This document shows, piece after piece, positions 45,805 to 55,673 of a stretch of DNA of 64,000 bases. The notes under the pieces were generated by a model, which was not told the origin of the DNA, searched no databases, and was given only the letters and a program-made list of their open reading frames with translations. The DNA lies in NCBI GenBank assembly GCA_003605115.1, contig QZKY01000011.1, positions 62,001-126,000 on the forward strand, read 5' to 3'. The position numbers and the translations under genes were made by a program. Positions within the stretch are counted from its first letter, which is position 1. Every line of letters starts with the position of its first letter. Source of the stretch: Oxalobacter sp. Lineage in GTDB: Bacteria > Pseudomonadota > Gammaproteobacteria > Burkholderiales > Burkholderiaceae_D.

Positions 45805-46811
45805 GACCACGGTTCGTTTTCATTTTTCTTTTCCTGCTGTCGATGTTCGGCGCATCGGCTTTGCAACATGCTACTGCCATGGAAGTTTTCCATTTCACCG
45901 TGATTGGTCAGCACGGTGCTGAAGACGATACAAGCTTGATTGAGTCCCTTAAACATGCCGACGCGGTCAAGGCTTCCTTCACGGTGCTGAATGGCGTGCG
46001 CCCCACTCAGGAATCCTGTCAGGACGCGGTATACCAGCGGCGCAGCCAGTTGATTGCGCAGGCGATTACGCCGGTTATTGTTTCGCTGACGGCGGGTGAT
46101 TGGTCACTTTGTCGTAATTCGGCAAAACGATCGATGGCGCAAAATCGACTGGGATTTGTGCGAGAGCTGTTTTTCGAAAAAAATCTCGCGCAGCATGTCA
46201 GACATCTGCCTGTGGTGCAGCAATCTTCCGCCGCCATGTTCAGACCCTATTCAGAAAATATGCGATGGGAAGTGAATGGCATATTGTTCGCCACGATGAA
46301 TTTGCCATCGAATAACAATCATTATCTGTCTGCGGCGGGGCGAAACAATGAATTTGAAGATCGGTTGATTGCCAATCGCCACTGGTTGCGTCGTATTGCA
46401 AGCCATGCGCGATCCCGCAAGATGAAAGCAATAGTGCTTTTTGTGGATGCCAATCCGATGATTGCGCCAGCACGAGGGAAACAAAAAACGCCGCGTGACG
46501 GATATCGTGAAATGCGTAGGCAGTTGTCCTTGCTGACCACCCAATTCTCAGGCAGGGTTTTGATCGTGCATGGGCAGCGCTCGGCGTCTGGGATCGTCTG
46601 GCGGCGCAATGTCGGGATGCTGGGTGTGGGTGGAAAAAAGGGATTGGATGTGACGGTAAAACCGGGCAAGACGGTTCAGTTTTCTTTGGTGCGTTTGAAA
46701 CCGGTTGACGTGGCCGAGGCACCACGCGAGACGCAAGCTGAGGCAGCAGGGCGGGATGCAGCAGGGCAGGATGCAACGGGAACGACTTCCGACATTCCCG
46801 TGAAGCCGTGA
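45801..46811 (+). CDS. exported unknown protein coupled to mutS
   Basis: A 336-residue protein with an N-terminal signal peptide ([18 protein letters not shown]). The mature part has [28 protein letters not shown]-like and FVDANPMIA stretches, which resemble a degenerate calcineurin-like phosphoesterase fold, but the metal ligands are not clear. The C-terminus is rich in Ala, Gly and Gln ([16 protein letters not shown]). It overlaps the mutS stop codon, so it is translated with mutS, although a periplasmic role seems unrelated to repair. Confidence 0.7.
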   Translation: MRPRFVFIFLFLLSMFGASALQHATAMEVFHFTVIGQHGAEDDTSLIESLKHADAVKASFTVLNGVRPTQESCQDAVYQRRSQLIAQAITPVIVSLTAGDWSLCRNSAKRSMAQNRLGFVRELFFEKNLAQHVRHLPVVQQSSAAMFRPYSENMRWEVNGILFATMNLPSNNNHYLSAAGRNNEFEDRLIANRHWLRRIASHARSRKMKAIVLFVDANPMIAPARGKQKTPRDGYREMRRQLSLLTTQFSGRVLIVHGQRSASGIVWRRNVGMLGVGGKKGLDVTVKPGKTVQFSLVRLKPVDVAEAPRETQAEAAGRDAAGQDATGTTSDIPVKP

Positions 46812-46830
46812 TTTTGCCGCGATGGCGGCA

Positions 46831-47811
46831 TCATATGACTTTCAGGATGATTTTCCCAATATGGACGCTGGATTCCATCAGTGCGTGCGCTTCCGAAGCG
46901 TGCTCCAAGGGATAGGTTTGATAGATAACGGGTTTGACCTTTCCTGACTCCAGCAGCGGCCAGACTTCGCGGCGCAGGTTTTCCGCAATGGCACCCTTGA
47001 ATTCGACAGAGCGCGGGCGCAGGGTCGACCCGGTAATGGTCAGACGACGATGCAATACCTGCCCCATGTCCAGCGTGCCGCGACGACCATCCAGCAGGGC
47101 AATGATGACAAGTCGGCCATCGTCAGCCAGGCAATTGATTTCACGCGGGAGATAGGTGCCGCCCATGATGTCGAGGATCACGTCGACACCTTTGCCATTC
47201 GTGAGCGACATGACGATGTCGCTAAAATCTTCAGCGGTATATCGAATGCCCCGTACAGCTCCCAATCCTTCGCAGGCACGGCATTTTTCTTCTGTGCGCG
47301 CCGTAGCAAATACGCGATGACCGCGAGCCGTTGCAATCTGAATGGCGGCGACGCCAATCCCGGACGTGCCACCTTGCACAAGCAGCGATTCGCCTTGTGT
47401 GAGACCGCCACGATCAAAGACATTGCTCCAGACCGTGAAGTAGGTTTCAGGCAATGAAGCCGCTTCAAGGGCGTTCAAACCCTTCGGTATGGGAAGACAT
47501 TGTGCGATGGATGCGGTGCAATATTCAGCATAGCCGCCGCCTTGCAGCAGGGCGCAGACCATATCGCCTTTTTTGAACTCGCTGCCGGCAAGATCCCCCT
47601 CAATGATTTCCCCCGCCACTTCCAACCCCGGAATGTCGGTGACGCCTTGAGGTACGCGGTAGCTGCCGATGCGTTGCAAAACGTCAGGACGGTTCACGCC
47701 AGCGGCATGCACTTTGATGAGGACTTCTCCTGCGCCGGCTTGCGGCATGGGACGTTCGCAAACCCGGAGGACTTCGGGTCCGCCGCTTTGGGTGATTTCG
47801 ATGGCTCGCAT
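46831..47811 (-). CDS. NAD(P)H quinone oxidoreductase, PIG3-like
   Basis: A 326-residue zinc-free member of the medium-chain dehydrogenase family. N-terminal GroES fold (MRAIEITQSGGPEVL, HAAGVNRPDVLQRIG) then a Rossmann fold with LLVQGGTSGIGVAAIQIA for NADPH. It resembles quinone oxidoreductases of the TP53I3/PIG3 type, which reduce quinones. It lies downstream of pnp on the same strand, as in other Burkholderiales where tpiA follows; here mutS lies next instead. Confidence 0.88.
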   Translation of the reverse strand: MRAIEITQSGGPEVLRVCERPMPQAGAGEVLIKVHAAGVNRPDVLQRIGSYRVPQGVTDIPGLEVAGEIIEGDLAGSEFKKGDMVCALLQGGGYAEYCTASIAQCLPIPKGLNALEAASLPETYFTVWSNVFDRGGLTQGESLLVQGGTSGIGVAAIQIATARGHRVFATARTEEKCRACEGLGAVRGIRYTAEDFSDIVMSLTNGKGVDVILDIMGGTYLPREINCLADDGRLVIIALLDGRRGTLDMGQVLHRRLTITGSTLRPRSVEFKGAIAENLRREVWPLLESGKVKPVIYQTYPLEHASEAHALMESSVHIGKIILKVI

Positions 47812-47972
47812 GTGCGAATTCTTTTTGAGGGGGCTGGCAGCATCTTGCTGTCAGCTAATTTAAGGAAGGAAATCCCTGTCTGTACTGTACCCAGACAGGG
47901 ATTTTATAGGGAATGCGCTTAGCTGAAATTGACGGAAAGCATTAAACGCTAAAAACCATTACTTCTATGCGG

Positions 47973-50102
47973 TTATTGAGGTTTTGCGGCTTCCGGGTTC
48001 TCTTCTGCAGCCGCAGCCTTCATTGACAGTTTCATGCGGCCACGGTCGTCTGTTTCCAGTACTTTGACGCGCACTTTTTGTCCTTCCTGCAACTTGTCGG
48101 CCACTGCAGCGACGCGTTCGTTGGAAATCTGGCTGATGTGCAACAAGCCATCCTTGCCTGGCAGCACTTGCACAATGGCGCCGAAATCCAGCAACTTCAA
48201 CACTTCGCCATCATAGATTTTGCCAACCTCGACTGTGGCCGTCAGTTCTTCGATGCGACGTTTGGCTTCTTGTCCGGCTGCGCCATCTACGGAAGCAATG
48301 GTGACCACGCCTTCGTCAGTGATGTCGATTTGCGTACCGGTTTCTTCAGTCAGCGCGCGAATGACGGCACCGCCTTTGCCGATGACGTCACGGATTTTCT
48401 CTGGATTGATCTTGATGGTGATCAGACGTGGTGCAAAATCAGAGAGTTCGGTTTTGGACGTTGGCATGGCTTCTTGCATCTTGCCGAGGATATGGATGCG
48501 GCCTTCTTGCGCTTGCGCGAGAGCGACTTGCATGATTTCCTTGGTGATGCCCTGGATTTTGATATCCATTTGCAGTGCGGTGATGCCCTTGGCGGTGCCG
48601 GCCACTTTGAAATCCATGTCGCCAAGATGATCTTCATCGCCGAGGATGTCAGTCAGCACGGCGAACTTGCCGCCTTCCTTGATCAAGCCCATCGCAATAC
48701 CCGCAACGTGCGATTTGATTGGTACGCCAGCATCCATCAATGCGAGACTGCCGCCACAGACAGACGCCATCGAAGAGGAGCCGTTGGATTCGGTGATTTC
48801 GGAAACGAGGCGCATCGAGTAGCTGAATTCTTCAGCCGAAGGCAGTACACACGCCAGCGCGCGTTTGGCGAGACGGCCATGACCGACTTCGCGACGCTTC
48901 GGTGAACCGACGCGGCCGGTTTCGCCGGTCGCGAACGGGGGCATGTTGTAGTGCAGCATGAAGCTGTCGGTGAATTCGCCCATCAGTGCATCGATCTTTT
49001 GACTGTCGCGTGCCGTGCCAAGCGTGGCGACGACCAGTGCTTGCGTTTCACCACGGGTGAACAATGCAGAACCGTGGGTGCGTGGCAGCACGCTCGTGCG
49101 AATCGCAATTGGACGGACGGTGCGGGTATCGCGACCATCGATGCGGGGTTCGCCATCGAGGATTTGTGAACGCACGATTTTTGATTCGAGGTTGAACAGG
49201 ATATCGCCGACGTCGCCAGAATCCGGTACAGCAGTGCCAGCGGCAGCCGCTTGTTCGGCCAGTTGCGCCATGACGGCGGCGCTCGCTTCACGTAGCTTTT
49301 GTGTGCGCGCTTGCTTTTGACGGGTTTGGTAGGCGTCACGGAGCAGCGGCTCGGCGACGGCGGTAATCGAAGTAATCAGCGCTTCATTCTTCGCAGCCGG
49401 TTGCCAATCCCACTCGGGTTGACCCGCTTCTGCGACCAGGTCGTGAATGCTGTTGATGACCGTTTGCATTTGTTCGTGACCGAAAACGACACCGCCCAGC
49501 ATGATTTCTTCCGACAATTCCTGTGCTTCGGATTCGACCATCAGCACGGCAAGCTCGGTGCCAGCAACAACCAGATCCATTTTCGAAGTCTTCAGTTGCG
49601 TCGTGCTCGGGTTCAGGATGTACTGGCCGTTGTCGTAACCGACGCGCGCTGCACCCAGCGGGCCATTGAACGGCATGCCGGAAATGGAGAGGGCAGCAGA
49701 AGTCGCGATCATTGACGGGATATCCGGATCAATTTCAGGATTCACGGACAACACGTGGATGATGACTTGCACTTCGTTGAAAAAGTTTTCAGGGAAGAGC
49801 GGACGAATGGGGCGGTCAATAAGGCGGGAGGTCAGCACTTCTTTTTCTGACGGGCGGCCTTCACGCTTGAAAAAGCCGCCGGGAATGCGTCCGGCTGCAT
49901 AGGTTTTTTCGACGTAGTCAACGGTCAGGGGGAAAAAGTCTTGGCCTGGACGCGAATTTTTTTGCGCGACAACGGTGGCCAATACGACAGTGTCATCCAT
50001 CGAGACGAGAACCGCACCTGAGGATTGGCGAGCAATCTCGCCGGTTTCGAGCGTGACTTGGTGCTGGCCGTACTGGAAGGTTTTTGTGACTTTGTTAAAC
50101 AT
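47973..50102 (-). CDS. pnp: polyribonucleotide nucleotidyltransferase (PNPase)
   Basis: A 709-residue phosphorolytic 3'-5' exonuclease of the RNA degradosome. Two RNase PH domains ([36 protein letters not shown]), an alpha-helical linker, a KH domain ([17 protein letters not shown]) and an S1 domain ([33 protein letters not shown]) are all present. AAAGGAA precedes the ATG. The gene follows rpsO across a terminator, the conserved pair in which PNPase autoregulates its own mRNA. Confidence 0.97.
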   Translation of the reverse strand: MFNKVTKTFQYGQHQVTLETGEIARQSSGAVLVSMDDTVVLATVVAQKNSRPGQDFFPLTVDYVEKTYAAGRIPGGFFKREGRPSEKEVLTSRLIDRPIRPLFPENFFNEVQVIIHVLSVNPEIDPDIPSMIATSAALSISGMPFNGPLGAARVGYDNGQYILNPSTTQLKTSKMDLVVAGTELAVLMVESEAQELSEEIMLGGVVFGHEQMQTVINSIHDLVAEAGQPEWDWQPAAKNEALITSITAVAEPLLRDAYQTRQKQARTQKLREASAAVMAQLAEQAAAAGTAVPDSGDVGDILFNLESKIVRSQILDGEPRIDGRDTRTVRPIAIRTSVLPRTHGSALFTRGETQALVVATLGTARDSQKIDALMGEFTDSFMLHYNMPPFATGETGRVGSPKRREVGHGRLAKRALACVLPSAEEFSYSMRLVSEITESNGSSSMASVCGGSLALMDAGVPIKSHVAGIAMGLIKEGGKFAVLTDILGDEDHLGDMDFKVAGTAKGITALQMDIKIQGITKEIMQVALAQAQEGRIHILGKMQEAMPTSKTELSDFAPRLITIKINPEKIRDVIGKGGAVIRALTEETGTQIDITDEGVVTIASVDGAAGQEAKRRIEELTATVEVGKIYDGEVLKLLDFGAIVQVLPGKDGLLHISQISNERVAAVADKLQEGQKVRVKVLETDDRGRMKLSMKAAAAEENPEAAKPQ

Positions 50103-50290
50103 GGTATTCCTTTCTTGTTAGCCGACAGATTTTCAGGCGCTGTCGTTCACCTCATTACGAGCGGGGTCATATCATTGCCCGCCATACGACAAGTTTTACT
50201 GCTTTTTCAGAGGACTTCTTTCTTGCAGGTGCTGCCTTGTTATGCTGCCCGGTTGTACGCGACGATGGGCTGATTGAAAACGCAAATAAC

Positions 50291-50321
50291 AAAAAGCCTG
50301 CGTCAGCGTTCTGGCGCAGGC
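50291..50321 (-). terminator. intrinsic terminator after rpsO
   Basis: On the minus strand an 11-base stem with one mismatch (GCCTGCGCCAG, loop, CTGACGCAGGC) followed by five T residues. It lies about 30 bases beyond the rpsO stop and before pnp, allowing partial readthrough. Confidence 0.85.
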
Positions 50322-50353
50322 ATCTTGCTGAGAATGCGTTGACCGTGTTCCAA

Positions 50354-50623
50354 TTATTTGCGCAAACCAAGTTTTGCGATCAGATCGCGGTAACGGTTCA
50401 CATCTTTCTTTCTGAGATAGGTCAGCAAGCTTCTGCGACGGTTTACCATCATGATCAAACCACGGCGGGAGTGGTGATCCTTTGAATGCGCTTGAAAATG
50501 GGTATTCAAATCGTTGATGCGAGCCGTCAACAGCGCGACTTGCACTTCCGGGGAACCGGTGTCGTTCTGGCCACGAGCGTTGTCTGCAACGATGGCCGCT
50601 TTGCTTTCTTTTGCAATAGTCAT
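50354..50623 (-). CDS. rpsO: 30S ribosomal protein S15
   Basis: An 89-residue ribosomal protein that binds the central domain of 16S rRNA. The family sequence is complete from [26 protein letters not shown] to [10 protein letters not shown]-type region and [17 protein letters not shown]. It precedes pnp, with a terminator between them. Confidence 0.97.
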   Translation of the reverse strand: MTIAKESKAAIVADNARGQNDTGSPEVQVALLTARINDLNTHFQAHSKDHHSRRGLIMMVNRRRSLLTYLRKKDVNRYRDLIAKLGLRK

Positions 50624-50795
50624 TTAAGATTACCTTTCACATGCGGTGCGCGGAGTCGTAACCCCTTTAAAATCAAGTTGCACCGTGATTATTCATACAA
50701 ACGGATGGACTTAGCCAAATAGCTAAGTCCGCGATTATATCCGAAAAATCGACGTGCTTCAAACGCCCTTTGCGGGCAGGGAGAGGAGAACATCC

Positions 50796-51290
50796 ATGAA
50801 AAATTGCTTGTTTGCACTGGTATGGGCGATGCTGATACTGCTTGGGGGGTGCAAAACCCTGAATGCTCCGCCTCCCGCCATAGGGATGTCTGAGCAGGCA
50901 GTGATTGAAAAATCGGGGGAGCCCAGTAAAAGATATCAGGATGGCAATGACCGCTTGTTGGAGTATTCGGGGTATTGGGGGCAGCAAACCTATATGGCGC
51001 GTTTTGGTTCGGATGGACGGCTGAAATCCTGGGAGCAGGTGCTCACCAGTCCAAAATTTGCGACGGTAAAGCTGGGTGAGACGACCAAACAGCAAGTCTT
51101 GCTGACCTTTGGCACACCAGCAGAAACCATGGTGATGCCATTCATGAAGTACGAAGTGTGGTCGTATCGCTTCAAGGAAAACGATGTCTGGAATTCCTTG
51201 ATGCACATTCATTTTGATCAGGCTGGCGTGGTGCGCATGATGTACACGGGTCCCGATCCGCAATTTGATGACACGCGCCGCGGCAGATAA
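50796..51290 (+). CDS. small outer-membrane lipoprotein, BamE/SmpA-like fold
   Basis: A 164-residue protein with a lipoprotein signal peptide (CLFALVWAMLILLGGC, cysteine near residue 18). The mature part begins GMSEQAVIEKSGEPS, and shows a second copy of the same type of unit (LGETTKQQVLLTFGTPAE), both resembling the SmpA/BamE motif in which a short helix is followed by GxP. The start has GGAGAGGAGA upstream. It converges on leuA across a shared terminator. Function unknown. Confidence 0.8.
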   Translation: MKNCLFALVWAMLILLGGCKTLNAPPPAIGMSEQAVIEKSGEPSKRYQDGNDRLLEYSGYWGQQTYMARFGSDGRLKSWEQVLTSPKFATVKLGETTKQQVLLTFGTPAETMVMPFMKYEVWSYRFKENDVWNSLMHIHFDQAGVVRMMYTGPDPQFDDTRRGR

Positions 51291-51309
51291 TGAAAGTGGC
51301 AGGCAATAA

Positions 51310-51344
51310 AAAACCCTTCCCGCCTTTTGAGCCGGAAGGGTTTT
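51310..51344. terminator. bidirectional terminator between the lipoprotein gene and leuA
   Basis: Arms AAAACCCTTCC (51310-51320) and GGAAGGGTTTT (51334-51344) pair perfectly, with A and T runs on both sides, so it can end transcripts from both convergent genes. Confidence 0.85.
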
Positions 51345-51357
51345 GCAGATGCGGTAA

Positions 51358-52869
51358 TCAGGACGGGATTTTCGAAACGGCGTCGATGTATGCTTCAACC
51401 GACGCAGTGATGATGTCGGTGTTGGCAGAGAAGCCGTAGAAAACATTGCCCTTGTTTTCGATCTGGATGTGCACTTTGCCCACGTCGTCGGTGCCGCGAT
51501 TGAATGCCTGGATCAGGAATTCTTCGAGGTTGACTTGTGTCGTGAGAATCTGGCGCACGGCATTGAGCGATGCATCGATGGGGCCATTGCCAGCGGCGGT
51601 CGCGGTATGCGGCTCACCGTCAACGATCAGGCGCACCGTTGCCATCGGGATGGCGCTCTTGCCGCAAACGACTTGCAAATGATCAAGCCGGATGCGATTG
51701 GCGTTCACATCACTGTTGGCGCCAGCAATCATGCGCAGGTCTTCGTCGGAAACGGATTTTTGCGCATCGGCGACCACCAGGAATTTCGTGTAGGCAGCGT
51801 CGAGATCGTCACCCTTGAGTTCGTAGCCGAGGCGACGCAAGTGGTGATCAAGCGCAGCGCGGCCACTGCGTGCCGTCAAGACGATGGAAGAGTCAGTGAC
51901 ACCCACATCCACCGGGTCGATGATTTCGTAATTTTCGCGATGTTTCAACATGCCATCCTGATGGATCCCGGAGGAATGTGCGAAGGCATTGCGGCCGACG
52001 ATGGCCTTGTTCGGCTGTACGGGCATGCGCATCATGTTGGATACCATGCGTGACAGCTTCATGAAACGCTTGGTATCGATGTCGGTATAGACCGGCATGT
52101 CATGGTGGCTCTTGATGATCATGACGATTTCTTCCATCGACGTGTTACCAGCGCGTTCGCCGATGCCGTTGATCGTACATTCCACCTGACGTACACCGTT
52201 CAATACGCCAGCCAGTGCATTTGCCGTCGCCATGCCGAGATCGTTATGGCAGTGCGCCGACAGGATCGCTTTGTCCACGTTCTTGACGTTGTTCTTCAAG
52301 TACTTGATTTTTTCGCCGTATTCAAATGGGGTGCAGTAGCCGGTGGTGTCCGGGAGGTTGATGGTGGTTGCTCCGGCGGCGATGACGGCTTCAACGACTT
52401 GCGCGAGGTATTCATTAGGCGTGCGACCCGCATCTTCCGCGAAGAATTCCACGTCATCAATGAAGCGACGTGCGTAAGAAACTGCCTTGACCGCGCGTTC
52501 AATGATTTGTTCAGGCGTTGAGTTGAACTTGTACTTGATGTGCAGCGGAGAGGTGCCAATGCCGGTATGGACACGGCCGCGCTTGGCAAATTTCAGCGCC
52601 TCAATCGCAACGTCGATGTCGCGCTCCTGTGCACGGGTCAAGGCACTGATGATCGGCTTGGTCACGGCCTTGGAAATTTCCGTCACCGATTTGAAGTCAC
52701 CGGGACTGGACAGGGGATAACCCGCTTCAAGCACATCCACACCCAGCAACTCCAGTTCCTTTGCGATTTCGATTTTTTCAATCGTGTTCAGCTGGCTGCC
52801 CGGGACTTGTTCCCCATCGCGCAAGGTGGTATCGAAAATGACGAGTTTCTCTTTTGCTGCCGAAGTCAT
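51358..52869 (-). CDS. leuA: 2-isopropylmalate synthase
   Basis: A 503-residue enzyme that makes 2-isopropylmalate from 2-oxoisovalerate and acetyl-CoA, the first step of leucine synthesis. The HMGL-like TIM barrel begins [15 protein letters not shown], with metal ligands in [14 protein letters not shown]; the C-terminal LeuA dimer domain (about 390-500) gives leucine feedback. AAAGGAGC precedes the ATG. It uses the product chain of ilvI-ilvH-ilvC, which lie 12 kb away. Confidence 0.96.
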   Translation of the reverse strand: MTSAAKEKLVIFDTTLRDGEQVPGSQLNTIEKIEIAKELELLGVDVLEAGYPLSSPGDFKSVTEISKAVTKPIISALTRAQERDIDVAIEALKFAKRGRVHTGIGTSPLHIKYKFNSTPEQIIERAVKAVSYARRFIDDVEFFAEDAGRTPNEYLAQVVEAVIAAGATTINLPDTTGYCTPFEYGEKIKYLKNNVKNVDKAILSAHCHNDLGMATANALAGVLNGVRQVECTINGIGERAGNTSMEEIVMIIKSHHDMPVYTDIDTKRFMKLSRMVSNMMRMPVQPNKAIVGRNAFAHSSGIHQDGMLKHRENYEIIDPVDVGVTDSSIVLTARSGRAALDHHLRRLGYELKGDDLDAAYTKFLVVADAQKSVSDEDLRMIAGANSDVNANRIRLDHLQVVCGKSAIPMATVRLIVDGEPHTATAAGNGPIDASLNAVRQILTTQVNLEEFLIQAFNRGTDDVGKVHIQIENKGNVFYGFSANTDIITASVEAYIDAVSKIPS

Positions 52870-53016
52870 GATGTTGCTCCTTTTGGTATCTAATCTATCT
52901 GGTCATTATGTATGATGTTTGCATGTTCTTGCTGCACCCTGACAATACGCGTCAGGGTCAAAATACGGTTTGGTTAAAACGAGTAGCGAGCGCAGGTTCC
53001 TGGCTCAGCTTCTGGA

Positions 53017-53187
53017 TCAATGGCATAGCTCGTTCTCTAGCATGGCCATTATCTCTTCTAGATGTAGCCTCTCCCTTTCCCTCATGAGCGCCTGTTCTTC
53101 TGTCGTTTGAGGCTGACTATCGGGAGTGAGTTTCTCATCTTGCTTGCCTGCATCGATGATCGGTTTTTCTTTAGGTTCCGAAGACAT
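53017..53187 (-). CDS. possible 56-aa charged protein upstream of leuA
   Basis: A short open frame, read by hand: it starts MSSEPKEKPIIDAGKQDEK and has a C-terminal helix rich in Glu, Arg and Leu (ALMREREELHLEE-type) ending MLENELCH. Codon use looks like that of a real gene and no stop interrupts it. No strong ribosome site stands before the ATG, and I know no relative. It is preceded and followed by about 150-300 bases without a gene. Confidence 0.4.
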   Translation of the reverse strand: MSSEPKEKPIIDAGKQDEKLTPDSQPQTTEEQALMRERERLHLEEIMAMLENELCH

Positions 53188-53486
53188 GATGTACTCGCTT
53201 TATCTGGATCTGGTCATTGTGATATCAAAATGTTTTTCAAGCTGCCCTTGCCAACAATCGGCATGAGCCATAAATTCGCGGATTGTGGAAAGGGGGGATT
53301 TTAGCGCGCGTTAGCGAGCTAGTAGCAGAGATAGCAACAGACCGTGAACCGGCATGCTGCTCTTGGCGTTTGGAGAAGTGTTGGTTGCTTTAAACATATG
53401 GCGACACTATATGCCTATTCCGGAAAACCTGCAACCGGGGGGCTGTTCTCCCCCCGCAATGCTTGTGTTTGAGGAACAGTTCGGGG

Positions 53487-54308
53487 TTATTCGGCTTCCT
53501 TGACCTCAAGGTCTTCCGGCTCGGTTTGAACAATACTGACAGGCTTGCCTTTGGCCAAGCGCCAGAAGTAAACCACATACCCAGAGATTCCATATACGAC
53601 AAACAACCCAAATATCACTTTATGCGGGTCACTCATGATGAGAACGATGGCCAGGGCGATCAGAAAAGCTACGATGAACGGCACGGATTTCCGGAAATTA
53701 ATGTCTTTAAAACTGTAATAAGGGATGTTTGTGACCATCGTCAGCCCCGCAAACAGCGTAATGCTCCAGGAAAGCCAGCAAAATTTGGCGCCAAGGTAAT
53801 GCAAGTCATCCATCATGAATACGAAACCCGCCACGATGGCGGCGGCTGCCGGGCTGGGCAAACCCTGAAAGTAGCGCTTGTCCACAACGGTGATGTTTGT
53901 GTTGAAACGTGCCAGACGCAAGGCCGCAGCGGCACAGTAGATAAAGGCTGCCATCCAGCCCAGATTACCCATACCTTTGAGCGACCATTCGTAGATGACC
54001 AATGCTGGCGCGGCACCGAAGGTCACCATGTCGGAGAGACTGTCGTACTGCGCGCCGAACTCGCTTTGTGTGCGTGTTAAGCGCGCAACGCGGCCATCCA
54101 GGCTGTCCAGTACCATTCCGACAAAAATAGCGAGGGTCGCATGGTGAAAACGATGGTTCATGGCCATGACGATGGCGAAAAACCCGCAGAACAGTGCCGC
54201 AGTCGTGAAGGCGTTAGGCAGCAGATAAATGCCGCGTCTGCGCAAGAGCGCACGCTGACGCGGTGCTGGGGATGTCGAGGTGCTGCTTTTCTGTTCTGGC
54301 ACGGCCAT
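53487..54308 (-). CDS. pssA: CDP-diacylglycerol-serine O-phosphatidyltransferase
   Basis: A 273-residue integral membrane enzyme making phosphatidylserine. The CDP-alcohol phosphotransferase signature D-G-x2-A-R-x8-G-x3-D-x3-D is seen as DSLDGRVARLTRTQSEFGAQYDSLSD within residues 60-100. Seven or so membrane helices follow. The start at 54308 lies one base after the psd stop and fits the family; an in-frame codon at 54356 is inside psd. It works with psd to make phosphatidylethanolamine. Confidence 0.94.
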   Translation of the reverse strand: MAVPEQKSSTSTSPAPRQRALLRRRGIYLLPNAFTTAALFCGFFAIVMAMNHRFHHATLAIFVGMVLDSLDGRVARLTRTQSEFGAQYDSLSDMVTFGAAPALVIYEWSLKGMGNLGWMAAFIYCAAAALRLARFNTNITVVDKRYFQGLPSPAAAAIVAGFVFMMDDLHYLGAKFCWLSWSITLFAGLTMVTNIPYYSFKDINFRKSVPFIVAFLIALAIVLIMSDPHKVIFGLFVVYGISGYVVYFWRLAKGKPVSIVQTEPEDLEVKEAE

Positions 54309-54309
54309 G

Positions 54310-54948
54310 TCAGAGTTCCGCCAAAATGGTTTCCGTAGCCGACACCTTGTCGCCAACCGTCACTTTGGGCGTAGCGGTGACTGGCATATACACATCAACC
54401 CGCGAGCCGAAACGGATGAAGCCGTAACGCTGACCACGGTGCAGCACATCGCCTGATTTGACGTAGCAGAGAATGCGACGCGCAATCAGTCCGGCCACCT
54501 GAACACAGGTAAGTTCAACACCATTGGGTGTGGTAATCGCCACGGCGTTGCGCTCGTTTTCAGTTGAGGCCTTGTCCAGATCCGCGTTGACGAATTTCCC
54601 CGGAGAGTACAAGACTTCCTTGATGGTGCCATCTACCGGCATACGGTTGGAATGCACATTAAAGACGTTCATGAAGACGCTGATTTTGAGCGTTTCATTG
54701 CCGGAAAAGGGGTCAGGCGCTTTTTCGATGACCACGATTCTTCCGTCAGCAGGCGAGAGCACCGCCTTGGGATTGAAAGGGATGATGCGGGGTGGGTCGC
54801 GGAAGAATTGCAGGACGAAAAGGACGATCACCCAAAGCGGAATAGACCACCACCCGCAAAAATAATGGACGACTGCAGCCAGTACAACAGTAATAAATAG
54901 GAATGGCCAGCCTTCGCGGGCGATGATGGGGTGCGGATAGTTGTTCAA
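54310..54948 (-). CDS. psd: phosphatidylserine decarboxylase (short form)
   Basis: A 212-residue proenzyme that removes CO2 from phosphatidylserine. Self-cleavage occurs at the Gly-Ser in [11 protein letters not shown] near the C-terminus, forming the pyruvoyl group. Two membrane helices lie at the N-terminus. This is the short archaeal-like form common in alpha- and betaproteobacteria. It starts with TTG; GGAG stands six bases upstream. It is coupled to pssA. Confidence 0.93.
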   Translation of the reverse strand: MNNYPHPIIAREGWPFLFITVVLAAVVHYFCGWWSIPLWVIVLFVLQFFRDPPRIIPFNPKAVLSPADGRIVVIEKAPDPFSGNETLKISVFMNVFNVHSNRMPVDGTIKEVLYSPGKFVNADLDKASTENERNAVAITTPNGVELTCVQVAGLIARRILCYVKSGDVLHRGQRYGFIRFGSRVDVYMPVTATPKVTVGDKVSATETILAEL

Positions 54949-55068
54949 GAGTGCTCCGGGCGCAAGAAATCTGTAAGGGACGAAACAGCATTATATGTGT
55001 TCTTTATGGCGAGTATTCTGCCATACCTTGTGGGGGTTCCATGAAACAACAGTTTATTCCGGCAGCTT

Positions 55069-55560
55069 TTATCGTTGCGGCGGTGCTTGCGTCAATTTGT
55101 ACAGTCCGATCACCTCAGAATAGGCCAGTACATGGCCTTCGATGCGGGCGAGTACGTCGACCTTGGTGGGCGCGCGCATGTCGGGCAGGACAATGTCGAC
55201 GGCATAGAGCTTGTGGAAATAACGGTGCGTGCCGACGGGCGGGCAGGGGCCGTTGTAGCCGAGGTTTTTGCGGTCATTGATGCCGACGAGTGTGCCGTGC
55301 GGCAGTTCCACATCCGTCACGCCCGCAGACAAGCTTCCTGCGCTGGGCGGGAGATTGTAGAGCACCCAATGTACCCAGGTCATCTTGGGTGCGGCTGGAT
55401 CGGGGGCGTCCGGGTCATCCACGATCAAGACCAGACTTTTGGTGCCAGCGGGTGGCGCGCTCCAGATCAGCGGCGGCGAGATATTTTTGCCCTCGCAGGT
55501 GTACTCTGCGGGCATGGTGGCGTTGTGCGTGAAAGACGGAGAGCGAATGGCGAATGACAT
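55069..55560 (-). CDS. YbhB/YbcL-family PEBP protein
   Basis: A 163-residue phosphatidylethanolamine-binding-like protein. Family marks are the anion-binding DDPDAP, the CPPVGTHRYFHKLYAVD stretch and the N-terminal ISPPLIWSAPPAGTKSL. Bacterial members are often called Raf kinase inhibitor-like; the ligand is unknown. AAAGGA precedes the ATG. It stands alone between psd and a divergent nucleotidase gene. Confidence 0.92.
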   Translation of the reverse strand: MSFAIRSPSFTHNATMPAEYTCEGKNISPPLIWSAPPAGTKSLVLIVDDPDAPDPAAPKMTWVHWVLYNLPPSAGSLSAGVTDVELPHGTLVGINDRKNLGYNGPCPPVGTHRYFHKLYAVDIVLPDMRAPTKVDVLARIEGHVLAYSEVIGLYKLTQAPPQR

Positions 55561-55673
55561 GATAAGTGTCCTTTCAAGAAAGGGCGTTTCGGCATCGAGG
55601 CATCATAGCGAAAAAATGGCAGCTTGAGCGATAATAGCCGACACTAACCATTATCGGACGATCAGGAGAAGCC

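Noticed and set aside
42850-45810. 986-aa open frame on the minus strand
   Set aside because: It is the antisense shadow of mutS; it is rich in Arg, His and Gln without domains, while the plus strand encodes a complete MutS.
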